From Psychroflexus salarius (GTDB lineage Bacteria > Bacteroidota > Bacteroidia > Flavobacteriales > Flavobacteriaceae): 64,000 nt of DNA. A program made the position numbers and the translations under genes. How positions within the stretch are numbered: the first letter of the stretch is position 1; each line of letters begins with the position of its first letter. The stretch spans positions 1 to 64,000 of the forward strand of contig NZ_FQTW01000010.1 of assembly GCF_900129035.1 (NCBI RefSeq), read 5' to 3'. The notes below the pieces were generated by a model, which searched no databases, was not told the DNA's origin, and saw only the letters and a program-made list of their open reading frames with translations. This document shows, piece after piece, positions 18,107-27,765 of the stretch.

Positions 18107-18139
18107 AAAAAAAGCATCAAAATAAATTGATACTTTTTT
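18107..18139 (-). terminator. Terminator downstream of porV
   Basis: AAAAAAGCATCAA and TTGATACTTTTTT (18127-18139) pair fully on the minus-strand RNA, counting one G-U pair, with a 6-nt loop and a run of seven U. Confidence 0.75.
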
Positions 18140-18166
18140 CATTTATATTATTTGATAATCTTAAGT

Positions 18167-19342
18167 TTAATATTCATAATAAGCGCCTGAATTAATATTG
18201 AAAGTTAAGCCAAACCTTAAAGTACCTTCTAACGGGTTTTGAATAGGAGAAGTAGAAAATAAATAAGAAGCATCTATGGTTATAGATGAATATTTAAAGC
18301 CAGCACCAATCGTCATGAATTTACGAAAGCCTTTTTCTTCAGATTCATTAAAATACCCTAAACGTAAAGCAAAGCTATCTTCGTACCAATATTCAGCACC
18401 TAAGGCCCAAGTAAATTCTTTAAGCTCTTCGCTAAAACCATCTGGCGCATCTGTCCAGGATGAAAATATGGCAGAAAACTCATTTGTATCATTATAATCA
18501 TTAAGAGCAGCTTGGCTGTCTGGTGTTAAAACACCATTTTCATCGGTTTCTATTTTAGGAGGCGTTGGCACAAGCAACTTATTAACTTCCGCATAAACGC
18601 CAATTACATTAGATGGATCTAAAATAAAATCAAAACCAACACCAGCACGGAAGTTGGTAGGTAAGAAATTTTCGCCAATATCGTCATCTGTGTAACTAAT
18701 TTTAGGACCAATGTTACTAATACTTAATCCTGCTCGCCATCTACCATTAAAATCTTTATAGACTTCTTCTTCGCTTCTGTAAAACATCGAAATATCTGCC
18801 GCAAATGTATTTGCCGCAGATGCATCTCCATCTACAGATGAAATACGTAAATCAGAAGATATAAATCGGCCTGTAACTCCCATCGAAAACAAATCGCTTA
18901 AACGTAATGAGTAACTTAAATCTAAGGCAAATTCGTTGGGACTTTCAATCTGTGGAACTTGATCAGCGGTTTGCCTAAGTTCAACCTCGCCAAGACTGAA
19001 GTATTTTAAGCTCGCAGCAAAAGCACCACTTTCGCTAATTCGATTAAAGTAATTGAGTTGAGCAATGTTAATATCAGTTGCTATATCTCTTAAATAAGGT
19101 GTAAATGCTAAAGCTATACCTTGCTGATCTTGAGAGAAAGCATATTTTGAAGCATTCCACTGCTGAGAAAAAGCATCAACCCGTGTAGCCACACCTTGAT
19201 CTCCCAAGCCTGATGCTCTTGCGTCACCTGAAATCAATAAAAAAGGAACGCCTGTCGCCACGACTCGCCTATCTTCATCCTGAGCGAAAATATTTTGTGC
19301 GCCTAAAACTAAAAGTATGCTAAATAAAAAACTATGTTTCAT
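18167..19342 (-). CDS. porV: Type IX secretion outer-membrane channel protein PorV
   Basis: The 391-aa FadL-type beta barrel has a signal peptide ending NIFAQ. The PorV hallmark TGVPFLLISGDARASGLGDQG follows, then the WNASKYAF segment and alternating beta strands to a C-terminal aromatic end. In type IX secretion PorV binds the C-terminal domain of cargo leaving the SprA channel and delivers it to PorU. It lies 35 bp downstream of porU on the same strand and is followed by its own terminator. Confidence 0.95.
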   Translation of the reverse strand: MKHSFLFSILLVLGAQNIFAQDEDRRVVATGVPFLLISGDARASGLGDQGVATRVDAFSQQWNASKYAFSQDQQGIALAFTPYLRDIATDINIAQLNYFNRISESGAFAASLKYFSLGEVELRQTADQVPQIESPNEFALDLSYSLRLSDLFSMGVTGRFISSDLRISSVDGDASAANTFAADISMFYRSEEEVYKDFNGRWRAGLSISNIGPKISYTDDDIGENFLPTNFRAGVGFDFILDPSNVIGVYAEVNKLLVPTPPKIETDENGVLTPDSQAALNDYNDTNEFSAIFSSWTDAPDGFSEELKEFTWALGAEYWYEDSFALRLGYFNESEEKGFRKFMTIGAGFKYSSITIDASYLFSTSPIQNPLEGTLRFGLTFNINSGAYYEY

Positions 19343-19377
19343 AATATAAATTGAATTGCAAATATAGAGTTATAATT

Positions 19378-22300
19378 TTATTGAAGTATAACGAGTTTTT
19401 CGTATTTTTCTTGTTTTTGATTTGTAATTGTAGATCTCACAGTTAGTTTATAGATATAAACACCTTTACCGATTTTTTGACCAAAATCATCTAAGCCATT
19501 CCAGGTAATATCCTTAGACAGAAATCCGCTTGTATTTACCATTTGATTGTGCGTCCAAACAACTTTTCCTGTCACGGTAAATACCTGAACTTGAACTTCT
19601 AGCGGCTCAAATGGCCTATTGTGATTAAACCAAAACTCAGTATAGTCAATAAAAGGATTTGGATAATTTAAAACATTACTAAGCTGCAACTCATCATTAC
19701 TACTCACCACAAAATTAAGGGTTGAAGTAGATGAGTTATTATAAACATCCCAAGCTTTAAAACTTAAAGTATGCGGTCCAGGCTCTAAATCTTTAAGCTG
19801 ATAGTAAACCTGACCTGACTGATAAGTATCTGTTGCGGCCTCGTAGTATTCATTTAAAATGATTGGATTTTCTTCATCACCATCTAATATAGCAACAATG
19901 TCATGACCTATTCCGCCAGCTGTATTAATACCGTTATTATCTTCTAAATTTGCTAAGATAAAGGGATTTGTGTTGGTAATTCCTCCGTCAACAAAATTTT
20001 CATCATTCATATAGAGATTAATTAGTGGTCCTTCTTGATCGTCATCTGCATTTTCATTCAAACCACCAATAGAAATGCTTGTATTGAAACCGCTATACTC
20101 ATTGAGCGCTTGATTTTGTAAGGAATAAAAGCTAAATCGTCCTTCACCTTCATCTATTCTGGTGTCTTTAGGTAAAACAAAGTTAAACTCAAATTCGCCA
20201 TTTGTAACACTCGCTTTTCCCTTGAATAAAATTTCGCCGAGTGTGGTAAAATCCATTATTAATAGTTCTCCATTTTCAGTAACACCATCATTACCAAGAG
20301 TTGAACGTTCTATGCGTTTATCAAATAGCGTCAAGGTTACTTCACCATTATAATCATCAATTATTTGACCATTAGGAGAAACCAACTGTCCAGTGACTTT
20401 ATTTTGGCTTAAAGCCTGTAGGGTTTCAGAAAACTGTGCAATTGGCTGGTCATTTATTTGTGTAATGTTTACACGAGGTTCGGGCAATGGTAATTTCATT
20501 GCAGGGTCACCAATATAGAATACGATGCGTTTACCATTACCAGATAAGTTATTTTTTGCTCTCACAACAGACTCAGCAATAGTCTCATCTAAATTGTCAT
20601 AATCAAATAAAAATGGTGCAAAGACATTATTAAAAGCAACTCCTGCAGAAACAGTAATTGATCTCGTGGTTGTCACTAAGGCAACCGCACCACCGTTATT
20701 ATTCCAATAAGTCAGTTCGCCGCCAGTAACTCTTAGTGGATTATCAAACTTTGTAAAGTCACAAGTAATGGTTACGAATACATTGTAGCGATTAGGATGT
20801 GTCCAGTTTTGTGCTTGTGTTTGCGAAACCAAACGTTCTTGAGCCAAGCCATCTTCACCACCATGTCCAAAATAGTTAACTACAACAGCGCCAACCTCAA
20901 TAGCATCATTAATTGCCTTAACAGCTTCAGGGTAACGATCGCCACCAGCTGATGGTTGCTGCTGAAAAGCATCAGCATGTATTTTTTTTACATTAATACT
21001 TGGTTTGTTAGCTGATATTTCATCGCCTAATTGATCTAGCTGAAGTTGCAAATCTTGAAATTCAAATGCTTCATCAACATCATCTGAAATCAAAATAAAA
21101 TTATTACGCCAAGGCTCAAGCGCAGCTCTAGACTCATGATCTATAATTTTATTGATTTGAATATTAGCCTGGCTAGGCGTTTCGGCAACTATGCGACCTA
21201 CGGCAATATCCATTTTTTCTGAAGCCAACATTAAACCTTCATCAGGATCCATCATGGTATAAAAATCATCAGACATAAAAGAGCTACTCGTATCTGAAAA
21301 ACTCCCGTAACTTTGGTAAGTTGGAACTACATTTGTATTTCCGGTAAGGCGATTTTTATAATCGACAGACGTATCGCCTATAAACCCGAGATACTTCAAC
21401 CTTTTATCAGGACTAGAGGCGTTTTGGTAAACATAACGCACAAAATTTCTGATAGCACCAATATCTTGTTTACCTGAATTAAATTCTTCATAAATATGTG
21501 ATAGCTGAACAACCTTTACATTAAGACCATCACGGTTTCTACGGTAATTGGCTAACTTTTCAGCAGCTGAAAGAAAATCACTTCTCGCAATAATTAAATA
21601 ATCGATATCTTGAAAATTACCATTAACTGAATTAAAAATAGTTCCTTTTAAGTTAATCGCGTTGGGATTGACATTTCCAGCTTCAATTCTTGGCGTAAGA
21701 TAGGTTGAAGTTACTGCGACATAGGTCTTAACTTGCCCCATATTGGCTTTGAAACTAAAATTTGAAAGTTCTTGGGCATTTTGAATAGAGGTAACATCGG
21801 TAAAGTTGCTAACATCCCAAATTTGATTGATTTGACTAGCGTTTTCAAATTGATACTGCACAACACCTGGTTGATTTTCTACGATTGGATGGTAAAATTT
21901 AAACTGCTCACTAGAACCTGCTAAGGCACGTTTTGCTTTTACACTTATTAAATCTAGAAAACCTGCCGCACTTGGGTTACCTTGCTTATTGTAGGTCAAA
22001 CTAATATTAACTTCATCTGAGTTTGAGTTGAAATTACCAAAAAAATTGCCACCAGTAGCTGTCGAAATTTGGCTATTAGCTGCAAAATTAATCGTGCCAA
22101 CTTCATTAGAATTTGCACTGATATTCATAGAACTAGTTAATGCAGAAACTGCTCCAGCATAAACTTTTAACTCGATTGGTTCAGAGCTTATTAAATTCTC
22201 AAACTCAAAATTGTAATCACGTTGTGTTTCAATATCAAAACGATCGCCAAACCAACGTCTACCAACCAAAGCAAGGCTAACCTCATCAACTTCATAAAAT

Positions 22301-23202
22301 TGCTCTTCCTCAAACTCTGTAAGTATTAAACTTGGCGGTTCAGCAGGCTGCGTAAAGCTTAAAACCCGCTTTGGTGAAGTACCATTAATACCAATATAAT
22401 AGTAAGCACGATCAGCATATGCGTTGACAAAGGTTTGACTTGTTTCATTCCACTGTCGAGTTGTTGTCGCATAGAACAAAACATAATCATTAGCGTTAAA
22501 AACACCATCACCACCATCGACAACTTGAATTGCTAATTTCGGTGGATCAAAAAATTGATTTTCAGAATTTCGAAGTGGAAGCATACCGCCGCCATGACCA
22601 TAAACATGTATTGAATTTGAACTTAAATTGTCTAAATCAACACCTAATTGCTCTAAAAAAGCACCAGAAATTCTATGAACACCGTCATCTTCAACATAAA
22701 ATTTGTACATATTGGAGGTCGCAAAAACAGAATTACTAATACTAGGTACTGTTTTAGGTGAAGTTCGAGTTGAACTAAATTCAGAGGTCTTTACCAAATC
22801 AAAACGCATCAATTTTTTAAGAACGCCATTTTCCTCAATAATAGGTGGTAAACTTAAATTGAAGAAAGCGGTTTTACCAGCATAACTTATAGAAGTTCTA
22901 AAATTATTTTTAGCTTGATTAGGCTTAATATGCTGAATTTTATTTTTTGAAATAGGTTGGTAAACTAAGTTGGTAATTTTATAGCTGTTTTGAGATAATT
23001 TCCAAGAACGCTCGTATCTCAATTCTTTTGATGCTGGATTATATGACAAAAATTCTTGACTAAAACCATGTATAATAAATCGACCTTCTTGATCATTGAC
23101 TAAGTTAACATCCTTCCAATTAATTGAAATAGTTTCGGTTTGTGAGTAAGCTAGGTTAAACACAAAAAAAATAGCAAACAAAAACTTAGAATATAATTTC
23201 AT
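19378..23202 (-). CDS. porU: Type IX secretion system sortase PorU
   Basis: The 1274-aa C25 (gingipain-type) cysteine protease cleaves cargo C-terminal domains at the cell surface and attaches the cargo. It has a signal peptide (1-20), a beta-rich N-terminal half, and a C25 domain at about 550-930 with catalytic His780 (YFGHGGEDG) and Cys814 (ITCDFTKFDNP). It ends in a type IX C-terminal domain (NYPNPFIDYTEF to GVYIYKL). It sits 35 bp upstream of porV and diverges from gldJ, grouping three components of the secretion/gliding machinery. Confidence 0.96.
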   Translation of the reverse strand: MKLYSKFLFAIFFVFNLAYSQTETISINWKDVNLVNDQEGRFIIHGFSQEFLSYNPASKELRYERSWKLSQNSYKITNLVYQPISKNKIQHIKPNQAKNNFRTSISYAGKTAFFNLSLPPIIEENGVLKKLMRFDLVKTSEFSSTRTSPKTVPSISNSVFATSNMYKFYVEDDGVHRISGAFLEQLGVDLDNLSSNSIHVYGHGGGMLPLRNSENQFFDPPKLAIQVVDGGDGVFNANDYVLFYATTTRQWNETSQTFVNAYADRAYYYIGINGTSPKRVLSFTQPAEPPSLILTEFEEEQFYEVDEVSLALVGRRWFGDRFDIETQRDYNFEFENLISSEPIELKVYAGAVSALTSSMNISANSNEVGTINFAANSQISTATGGNFFGNFNSNSDEVNISLTYNKQGNPSAAGFLDLISVKAKRALAGSSEQFKFYHPIVENQPGVVQYQFENASQINQIWDVSNFTDVTSIQNAQELSNFSFKANMGQVKTYVAVTSTYLTPRIEAGNVNPNAINLKGTIFNSVNGNFQDIDYLIIARSDFLSAAEKLANYRRNRDGLNVKVVQLSHIYEEFNSGKQDIGAIRNFVRYVYQNASSPDKRLKYLGFIGDTSVDYKNRLTGNTNVVPTYQSYGSFSDTSSSFMSDDFYTMMDPDEGLMLASEKMDIAVGRIVAETPSQANIQINKIIDHESRAALEPWRNNFILISDDVDEAFEFQDLQLQLDQLGDEISANKPSINVKKIHADAFQQQPSAGGDRYPEAVKAINDAIEVGAVVVNYFGHGGEDGLAQERLVSQTQAQNWTHPNRYNVFVTITCDFTKFDNPLRVTGGELTYWNNNGGAVALVTTTRSITVSAGVAFNNVFAPFLFDYDNLDETIAESVVRAKNNLSGNGKRIVFYIGDPAMKLPLPEPRVNITQINDQPIAQFSETLQALSQNKVTGQLVSPNGQIIDDYNGEVTLTLFDKRIERSTLGNDGVTENGELLIMDFTTLGEILFKGKASVTNGEFEFNFVLPKDTRIDEGEGRFSFYSLQNQALNEYSGFNTSISIGGLNENADDDQEGPLINLYMNDENFVDGGITNTNPFILANLEDNNGINTAGGIGHDIVAILDGDEENPIILNEYYEAATDTYQSGQVYYQLKDLEPGPHTLSFKAWDVYNNSSTSTLNFVVSSNDELQLSNVLNYPNPFIDYTEFWFNHNRPFEPLEVQVQVFTVTGKVVWTHNQMVNTSGFLSKDITWNGLDDFGQKIGKGVYIYKLTVRSTITNQKQEKYEKLVILQ

Positions 23203-23242
23203 TAATTTTAAAACGTCTTGTAAATGCTTATAGTATTCAATG

Positions 23243-23250
23243 CAAAATTA
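23243..23250 (-). promoter_or_regulatory. porU promoter -7 element TAATTTTG
   Basis: On the minus strand TAATTTTG is a full TAnnTTTG match about 40 bp before the porU ATG. A perfect palindrome, GATGTTT-TT-AAACATC (23261-23276), lies just upstream around the -33 region and could be an operator. Confidence 0.5.
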
Positions 23251-23309
23251 ATTTTTAAGTGATGTTTTTAAACATCTTTTCATTTTTTTTTGATTATAAA
23301 AAAATATTC

Positions 23310-23339
23310 TTGTTAATACAGCGTTAATTATTATATTGC
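23310..23339 (+). promoter_or_regulatory. gldJ promoter, TTG-N19-TATATTGC
   Basis: TTG (23310-23312) lies 19 bp before TATATTGC (23332-23339), one position off consensus. The leader to the ATG at 23372 would be about 27 nt. Confidence 0.55.
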
Positions 23340-23371
23340 GAGCCTAAATAGTCAAGTCAAACAAGTTAATT

Positions 23372-25027
23372 ATGAAAATTAAGAATATCCTTAATATTGG
23401 TGTTACAGTTTTAGGAGCCTTTGCTTTAATAAGTTGTAATAATTCAAGAGATTATTCTAGCTCATCTAGAGCCACTGGTTGGGATTTAAGTGGAAAAAAA
23501 GGTGGTCTTGAATATAAAACAGACTATGAATCTAAAGAGCCTGCTCCAGGCTTAGTTTTTGTTGAAGGTGGAACATTTACAATGGGTCGTGTTCAAGATG
23601 ATGTAATGCATGATTGGAATAATTCACCTACACAACAGCACGTTCAATCTTTTTATATGGATGAAACTGAGGTTACCAATTTAATGTATTTAGAATATTT
23701 AAATTACCTTAAAGAAGTTTATCCACCAAGTGAAGAACGATATGCAAATATTTATAAAGGTGCATTACCAGATACACTTGTTTGGAGAAACCCGCTTGGT
23801 TTCTTAGAAAACATGGTTAATAATTATTTAAGACACCCTGCTTACCAAAACTATCCAGTTGTTGGTGTTAATTGGATTCAAGCAACAGAATTTAGTAAGT
23901 GGCGTACAGACCGTGTTAACGAAAAAATTGCAGCTGATGAAGGCTACGTGGCTAGAGATGCCTATAGAAATGCTTCAGCTGAATCTAACTTTACAACTGA
24001 CACTTATTTAAACGCACCATCACAAGTCTATGGTGGAAACGATTCAATTACAAGAGCTGGAAAACAAACTCAGCGTAAATTAAACAGAAAAAATTCTGAC
24101 TCAACTAATATCTACGTACAGAAGAAAGATGGTGTTTTTTATCCTGAATACCGTTTACCTACAGAAGCAGAATGGGAATATGCTGCAGTAGCGCAAACTT
24201 CGGTTAGAGATTATAATTCCTACAAAGGCCGAAAAAAATATCCTTGGGATGGCGAATACACACGTTCAAGTAAGCGTAAAACTTTAGGTGACCAAAAAGC
24301 TAATTTTAAACAAGGTGTTGGTGATTACGGCGGAATTGCAGGCTGGAGTGATGATGGTGCTGATATTACAACTGAAGTTAAATCTTATGAGCCTAACGAT
24401 TATGGTTTATACGATATGGCTGGTAATGTTGCGGAATGGGTTGCCGATGTTTACAGACCTAGAGTTGATGTTGAATTTAATGATTTTAATTACTATCGTG
24501 GTAACGTTTATACTAAAAATGCGATCGGAAAAGATGGTAAAGTTGAAATTTTAGGAGCTGACGATGTCGTTTATGACACTTTAAGTGACGGTAAAATTAT
24601 CGCTAGAAATTTACCTGGCGAAATCAAAAAAGTTGGAATTGACGAAAAAGAAACTTACTTGAGAACTAATTTCTCAAGAAGTAACAATAAGAATTTTAGA
24701 GATGGTGATAAAGCCTCGTCAAGATATTTTAAACAATCAGGCAGTAACAATTCTGATAACAAGATGTATAATTCTCCAGAACACGAAGTTACAGCCGCTA
24801 ATGGTAAACTAGATCGTAAATATGATGAATCGAATTCTAGAACTACTCTAATAGATGATAGTGTACGTGTTTATAAAGGTGGCTCTTGGAGAGATCGCGC
24901 TTATTGGTTAGATCCTGCACAAAGACGCTATTTCCCACAAGATATGGCAACAGATTTTATTGGGTTTAGAAACGCCATGTCTAAAACAGGCTCTAAAACA
25001 TTTAAAGGTCGAAAAACTAGAAATTAA
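23372..25027 (+). CDS. gldJ: Gliding motility lipoprotein GldJ
   Basis: The 551-aa protein has a lipoprotein signal ending LISC (Cys22) and a formylglycine-generating-enzyme-like (FGE/SUMF1) domain. Its landmarks are FVEGGTFTMGR, MDETEVTN, YRLPTEAEWEYAA, YDMAGNVAEWVADVY, GGSWRDRAYW and a final IGFRNA. A long Asn/Lys/Ser-rich insertion interrupts the fold near 430-490. GldJ, with GldK, is needed for gliding and type IX secretion; these FGE-like proteins are considered structural, not enzymatic. Its position next to porU and murF supports the call. Confidence 0.95.
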   Translation: MKIKNILNIGVTVLGAFALISCNNSRDYSSSSRATGWDLSGKKGGLEYKTDYESKEPAPGLVFVEGGTFTMGRVQDDVMHDWNNSPTQQHVQSFYMDETEVTNLMYLEYLNYLKEVYPPSEERYANIYKGALPDTLVWRNPLGFLENMVNNYLRHPAYQNYPVVGVNWIQATEFSKWRTDRVNEKIAADEGYVARDAYRNASAESNFTTDTYLNAPSQVYGGNDSITRAGKQTQRKLNRKNSDSTNIYVQKKDGVFYPEYRLPTEAEWEYAAVAQTSVRDYNSYKGRKKYPWDGEYTRSSKRKTLGDQKANFKQGVGDYGGIAGWSDDGADITTEVKSYEPNDYGLYDMAGNVAEWVADVYRPRVDVEFNDFNYYRGNVYTKNAIGKDGKVEILGADDVVYDTLSDGKIIARNLPGEIKKVGIDEKETYLRTNFSRSNNKNFRDGDKASSRYFKQSGSNNSDNKMYNSPEHEVTAANGKLDRKYDESNSRTTLIDDSVRVYKGGSWRDRAYWLDPAQRRYFPQDMATDFIGFRNAMSKTGSKTFKGRKTRN

Positions 25028-25052
25028 TATTGTTTAAACTTATAAATTACTC

Positions 25053-25088
25053 ATAATGCCCTAATTTTGAATTAGGGCATTATTTTTT
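25053..25088 (+). terminator. Terminator of gldJ
   Basis: ATAATGCCCTAAT (25053-25065) pairs perfectly over 13 bp with ATTAGGGCATTAT (25071-25083), loop TTTGA, followed by TTTTT. Confidence 0.9.
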
Positions 25089-25100
25089 ATAACAACCTAT

Positions 25101-26378
25101 ATGGACATAAAGCAACTTCATCAACTCTATTTGCAATCATCTGGGATTAGCACAGATACTAGAACACTTAAAAAAAATCAAATCTATTTTGCACTGAAAG
25201 GTGAAAACTTTGACGGTAATACTTATGCCAAAAAAGCGATTGAAAACGGTGCATTAAAAGCAGTAATCGATGCTGAAAATTACTATCAAAATAATTGTGT
25301 TCTTGTAGAAAACACACTATCAACCTTACAAAGATTAGCCAATTATCATAGGCGATATCTTAACTTACCAATTATTGCAATTACTGGCAGTAACGGAAAA
25401 ACTACAACAAAAAAACTGGTATTAGAAGTCCTTAGTCAAAAATTTAAAGTAGCTGGTACAAAAGGAAATTTAAACAATCACATCGGTGTCCCTTTAACAC
25501 TTCTGTCATTTGACAGCTCTATAGAAATTGGCGTTGTAGAAATGGGCGCAAATCACCAAAAAGAAATCGAAGCCCTCTGCAAAATTGCCGAACCTAGCTA
25601 TGGTTATATTACAAATTTCGGTAAAGCACATTTAGAAGGATTTGGCGGTGTTGAAGGCGTAATTAAAGGTAAAAGTGAACTTTATGAATTTCTAATAGAA
25701 GCCAATAGAAAAATATTTATTAATAATGACGATGAAATCCAGATTAACAAAACACTAGATGCCAAGACTTACAGCATAGGCCAAAGCAAACTTTCACATT
25801 GTGTTGTATCATTTTTAGAGGCAAAACCCTACGTGAAAATTGAAGTTGATGGTGTAAAGATTCAAAGCCAACTATTAGGTGAATATAATTTTAAAAATAT
25901 TTCTGCAGCAGTTGGAATTGGCAAATACTTTAGCGTTCCAATAAAAAAAATTCAATTTGCAATCGAAAATTTTCAGCCAGAAGCGATGCGGTCAGAGCTC
26001 ATAACACGAAAAAGTTATCAAATTATTCTTGATGCTTATAATGCCAATCCTACAAGCATGAAATTAGCAATAGAAAACTTAAATCGTTTTGATTCAAAGA
26101 AAAAAGTGGCCATTTTAGGTGATATGTTTGAGATTGGAGAAAGCAGCTTTAAAGAACATCAGCAATTATTAGCCTATGCCCAATCCCTTCAACTAAACGA
26201 AATTTTATTATTAGGTAAAGAATTTAAAAAAGCTTCAGCTGAATTTAAAAACATAAGGCATTTTGATCGCGTTGAAAGCTTAATTAAGCATCTAAAACAA
26301 ATCGACTTAACCGATAGTTCAATCTTAATAAAAGGTTCTAGAGGAATGAAATTAGAAGTCATTACTAATGAAATCTAA
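25101..26378 (+). CDS. murF: UDP-N-acetylmuramoyl-tripeptide--D-alanyl-D-alanine ligase
   Basis: The 425-aa Mur ligase adds D-Ala-D-Ala to the UDP-MurNAc-tripeptide in peptidoglycan synthesis in the cytoplasm. The N-terminal domain carries the UDP-binding SGISTDTRTL. The ATP motif TGSNGKTT is at 95-102, the central domain has GVVEMGANHQKEI, and the C-terminal domain has DAYNANPTSM and LGDMFEIG. It starts only 12 bp after the gldJ terminator T-run, so its promoter must be inside or just before that region. It overlaps the MATE gene by 11 bp. Confidence 0.96.
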   Translation: MDIKQLHQLYLQSSGISTDTRTLKKNQIYFALKGENFDGNTYAKKAIENGALKAVIDAENYYQNNCVLVENTLSTLQRLANYHRRYLNLPIIAITGSNGKTTTKKLVLEVLSQKFKVAGTKGNLNNHIGVPLTLLSFDSSIEIGVVEMGANHQKEIEALCKIAEPSYGYITNFGKAHLEGFGGVEGVIKGKSELYEFLIEANRKIFINNDDEIQINKTLDAKTYSIGQSKLSHCVVSFLEAKPYVKIEVDGVKIQSQLLGEYNFKNISAAVGIGKYFSVPIKKIQFAIENFQPEAMRSELITRKSYQIILDAYNANPTSMKLAIENLNRFDSKKKVAILGDMFEIGESSFKEHQQLLAYAQSLQLNEILLLGKEFKKASAEFKNIRHFDRVESLIKHLKQIDLTDSSILIKGSRGMKLEVITNEI

Positions 26379-27708
26379 GTCAAAATTACCCAAAGTAAGT
26401 TTTTCTGAAATCAATAAAATTGCTATACCTGCAATTATAGCTGGGATTGCAGAACCTTTAATTTCACTAACTGACTTAGCTATTATTGGTAATGTAAAAG
26501 TCAATGCTGTTGAATCTCTTGCTGCTGTTGGATTGGTAGGTTCATTTTTATCAGCCTTAATATGGATTCTTGCCCAAACAAAAACAGCAATTTCGGCCTT
26601 GGTTTCACAACATTTAGGACAAAATAGACTCAATGCTGTTAAAACATTAGTTCCACAAACTTTAGCTCTAAATTTAATACTCAGTCTTATTGTTTATACA
26701 ATTACCGCTTTTTTTGCTGAACTCATATTTTCGGCCTATAATGCTGAAGGTCAAATATTAGATTATGCCAAATCTTATTACCGCATAAGAGCACTCGGTT
26801 ATCCTTTAACCTTAGTCACTTTTGCCATTTTTGGAGTGTTTAGAGGCTTACAAAATACACTTTGGGCCATGAAATGCAGTTTAATTGGCGGCCTAGTAAA
26901 CGTAATTATGAGTTATGTCTTGGTTTTTGGAATCCCAAACATTATTAAGCCTATGCACCTTGAAGGCGCTGCCATTGCAAGCGTTATTGCTCAGGCTGTA
27001 ATGCTGGTTTTAGCTTTATATTTTTACTTTAAAAAAACACCTTTTAATTTAAAGATTAGACTCTCACTTAACCCAAATCTAAAACCACTTATAAAAATGA
27101 GTGCCAACTTGTTTTTAAGAACCTTAGCTTTAAATATTGCCATTTATTTTGCTAATGCCTATGCCACAGATTATGGTAAGAATTATATCGCAGCCCAAAG
27201 TATTTTAATGAATATATGGCTGTTTTTTTCATTCTTTATAGATGGCTATGCCAATGCTGGCAATGCCATTGGCGGCAAACTTTTAGGCGAAAAAGCTTAT
27301 CAAAAACTTTGGCTTTTAAGCAAAGACATCAGTAAATATGCTGTTATTATCGCAATTAGCCTTGGCTTAGTTTGCGCCCTATTTTATAGTGAAATCGGGT
27401 TAATTTTTAATAAAAATCAAGCTGTATTAGCTGAATTTGAAAAAGTGTTTTGGATTGTACTTCTCATGCAGCCTATTAACGCTATTGCATTCATGTTTGA
27501 TGGTATTTTTAAAGGCCTTGGCGAAGCTGTATATTTAAGAAACTTATTACTAGTGGCTACTTTCGGAGGTTTTATCCCAAGTCTTTTAATTGCTGATGCA
27601 TTCGGGCTTCAACTATACGGAATTTGGATTGCATTTTTTATATGGATGCTCATCCGAAGTTCAGCGCTTGTCATTCAATTTAAGCAAAAGTATTTAGCTA
27701 AAGTTTAA
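26368..27708 (+). CDS. MATE family efflux transporter (DinF-like)
   Basis: The 446-aa protein has twelve predicted membrane helices in two homologous halves. The N-terminal PAIIAGIAEPLISLTDLAIIG is the MATE helix-1 pattern with the conserved Asp of the DinF branch. It exports organic cations or drugs using Na+ or H+. Its first 11 bp lie in the murF 3' end, so translation is probably coupled. The substrate is not predictable. Confidence 0.93.
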   Translation: MKSKSKLPKVSFSEINKIAIPAIIAGIAEPLISLTDLAIIGNVKVNAVESLAAVGLVGSFLSALIWILAQTKTAISALVSQHLGQNRLNAVKTLVPQTLALNLILSLIVYTITAFFAELIFSAYNAEGQILDYAKSYYRIRALGYPLTLVTFAIFGVFRGLQNTLWAMKCSLIGGLVNVIMSYVLVFGIPNIIKPMHLEGAAIASVIAQAVMLVLALYFYFKKTPFNLKIRLSLNPNLKPLIKMSANLFLRTLALNIAIYFANAYATDYGKNYIAAQSILMNIWLFFSFFIDGYANAGNAIGGKLLGEKAYQKLWLLSKDISKYAVIIAISLGLVCALFYSEIGLIFNKNQAVLAEFEKVFWIVLLMQPINAIAFMFDGIFKGLGEAVYLRNLLLVATFGGFIPSLLIADAFGLQLYGIWIAFFIWMLIRSSALVIQFKQKYLAKV

Positions 27709-27765
27709 TGCCGAATTAACAAATGCTTATTAGTCATTTTAGCTAGTTTCTTTTAAGTTTATGCT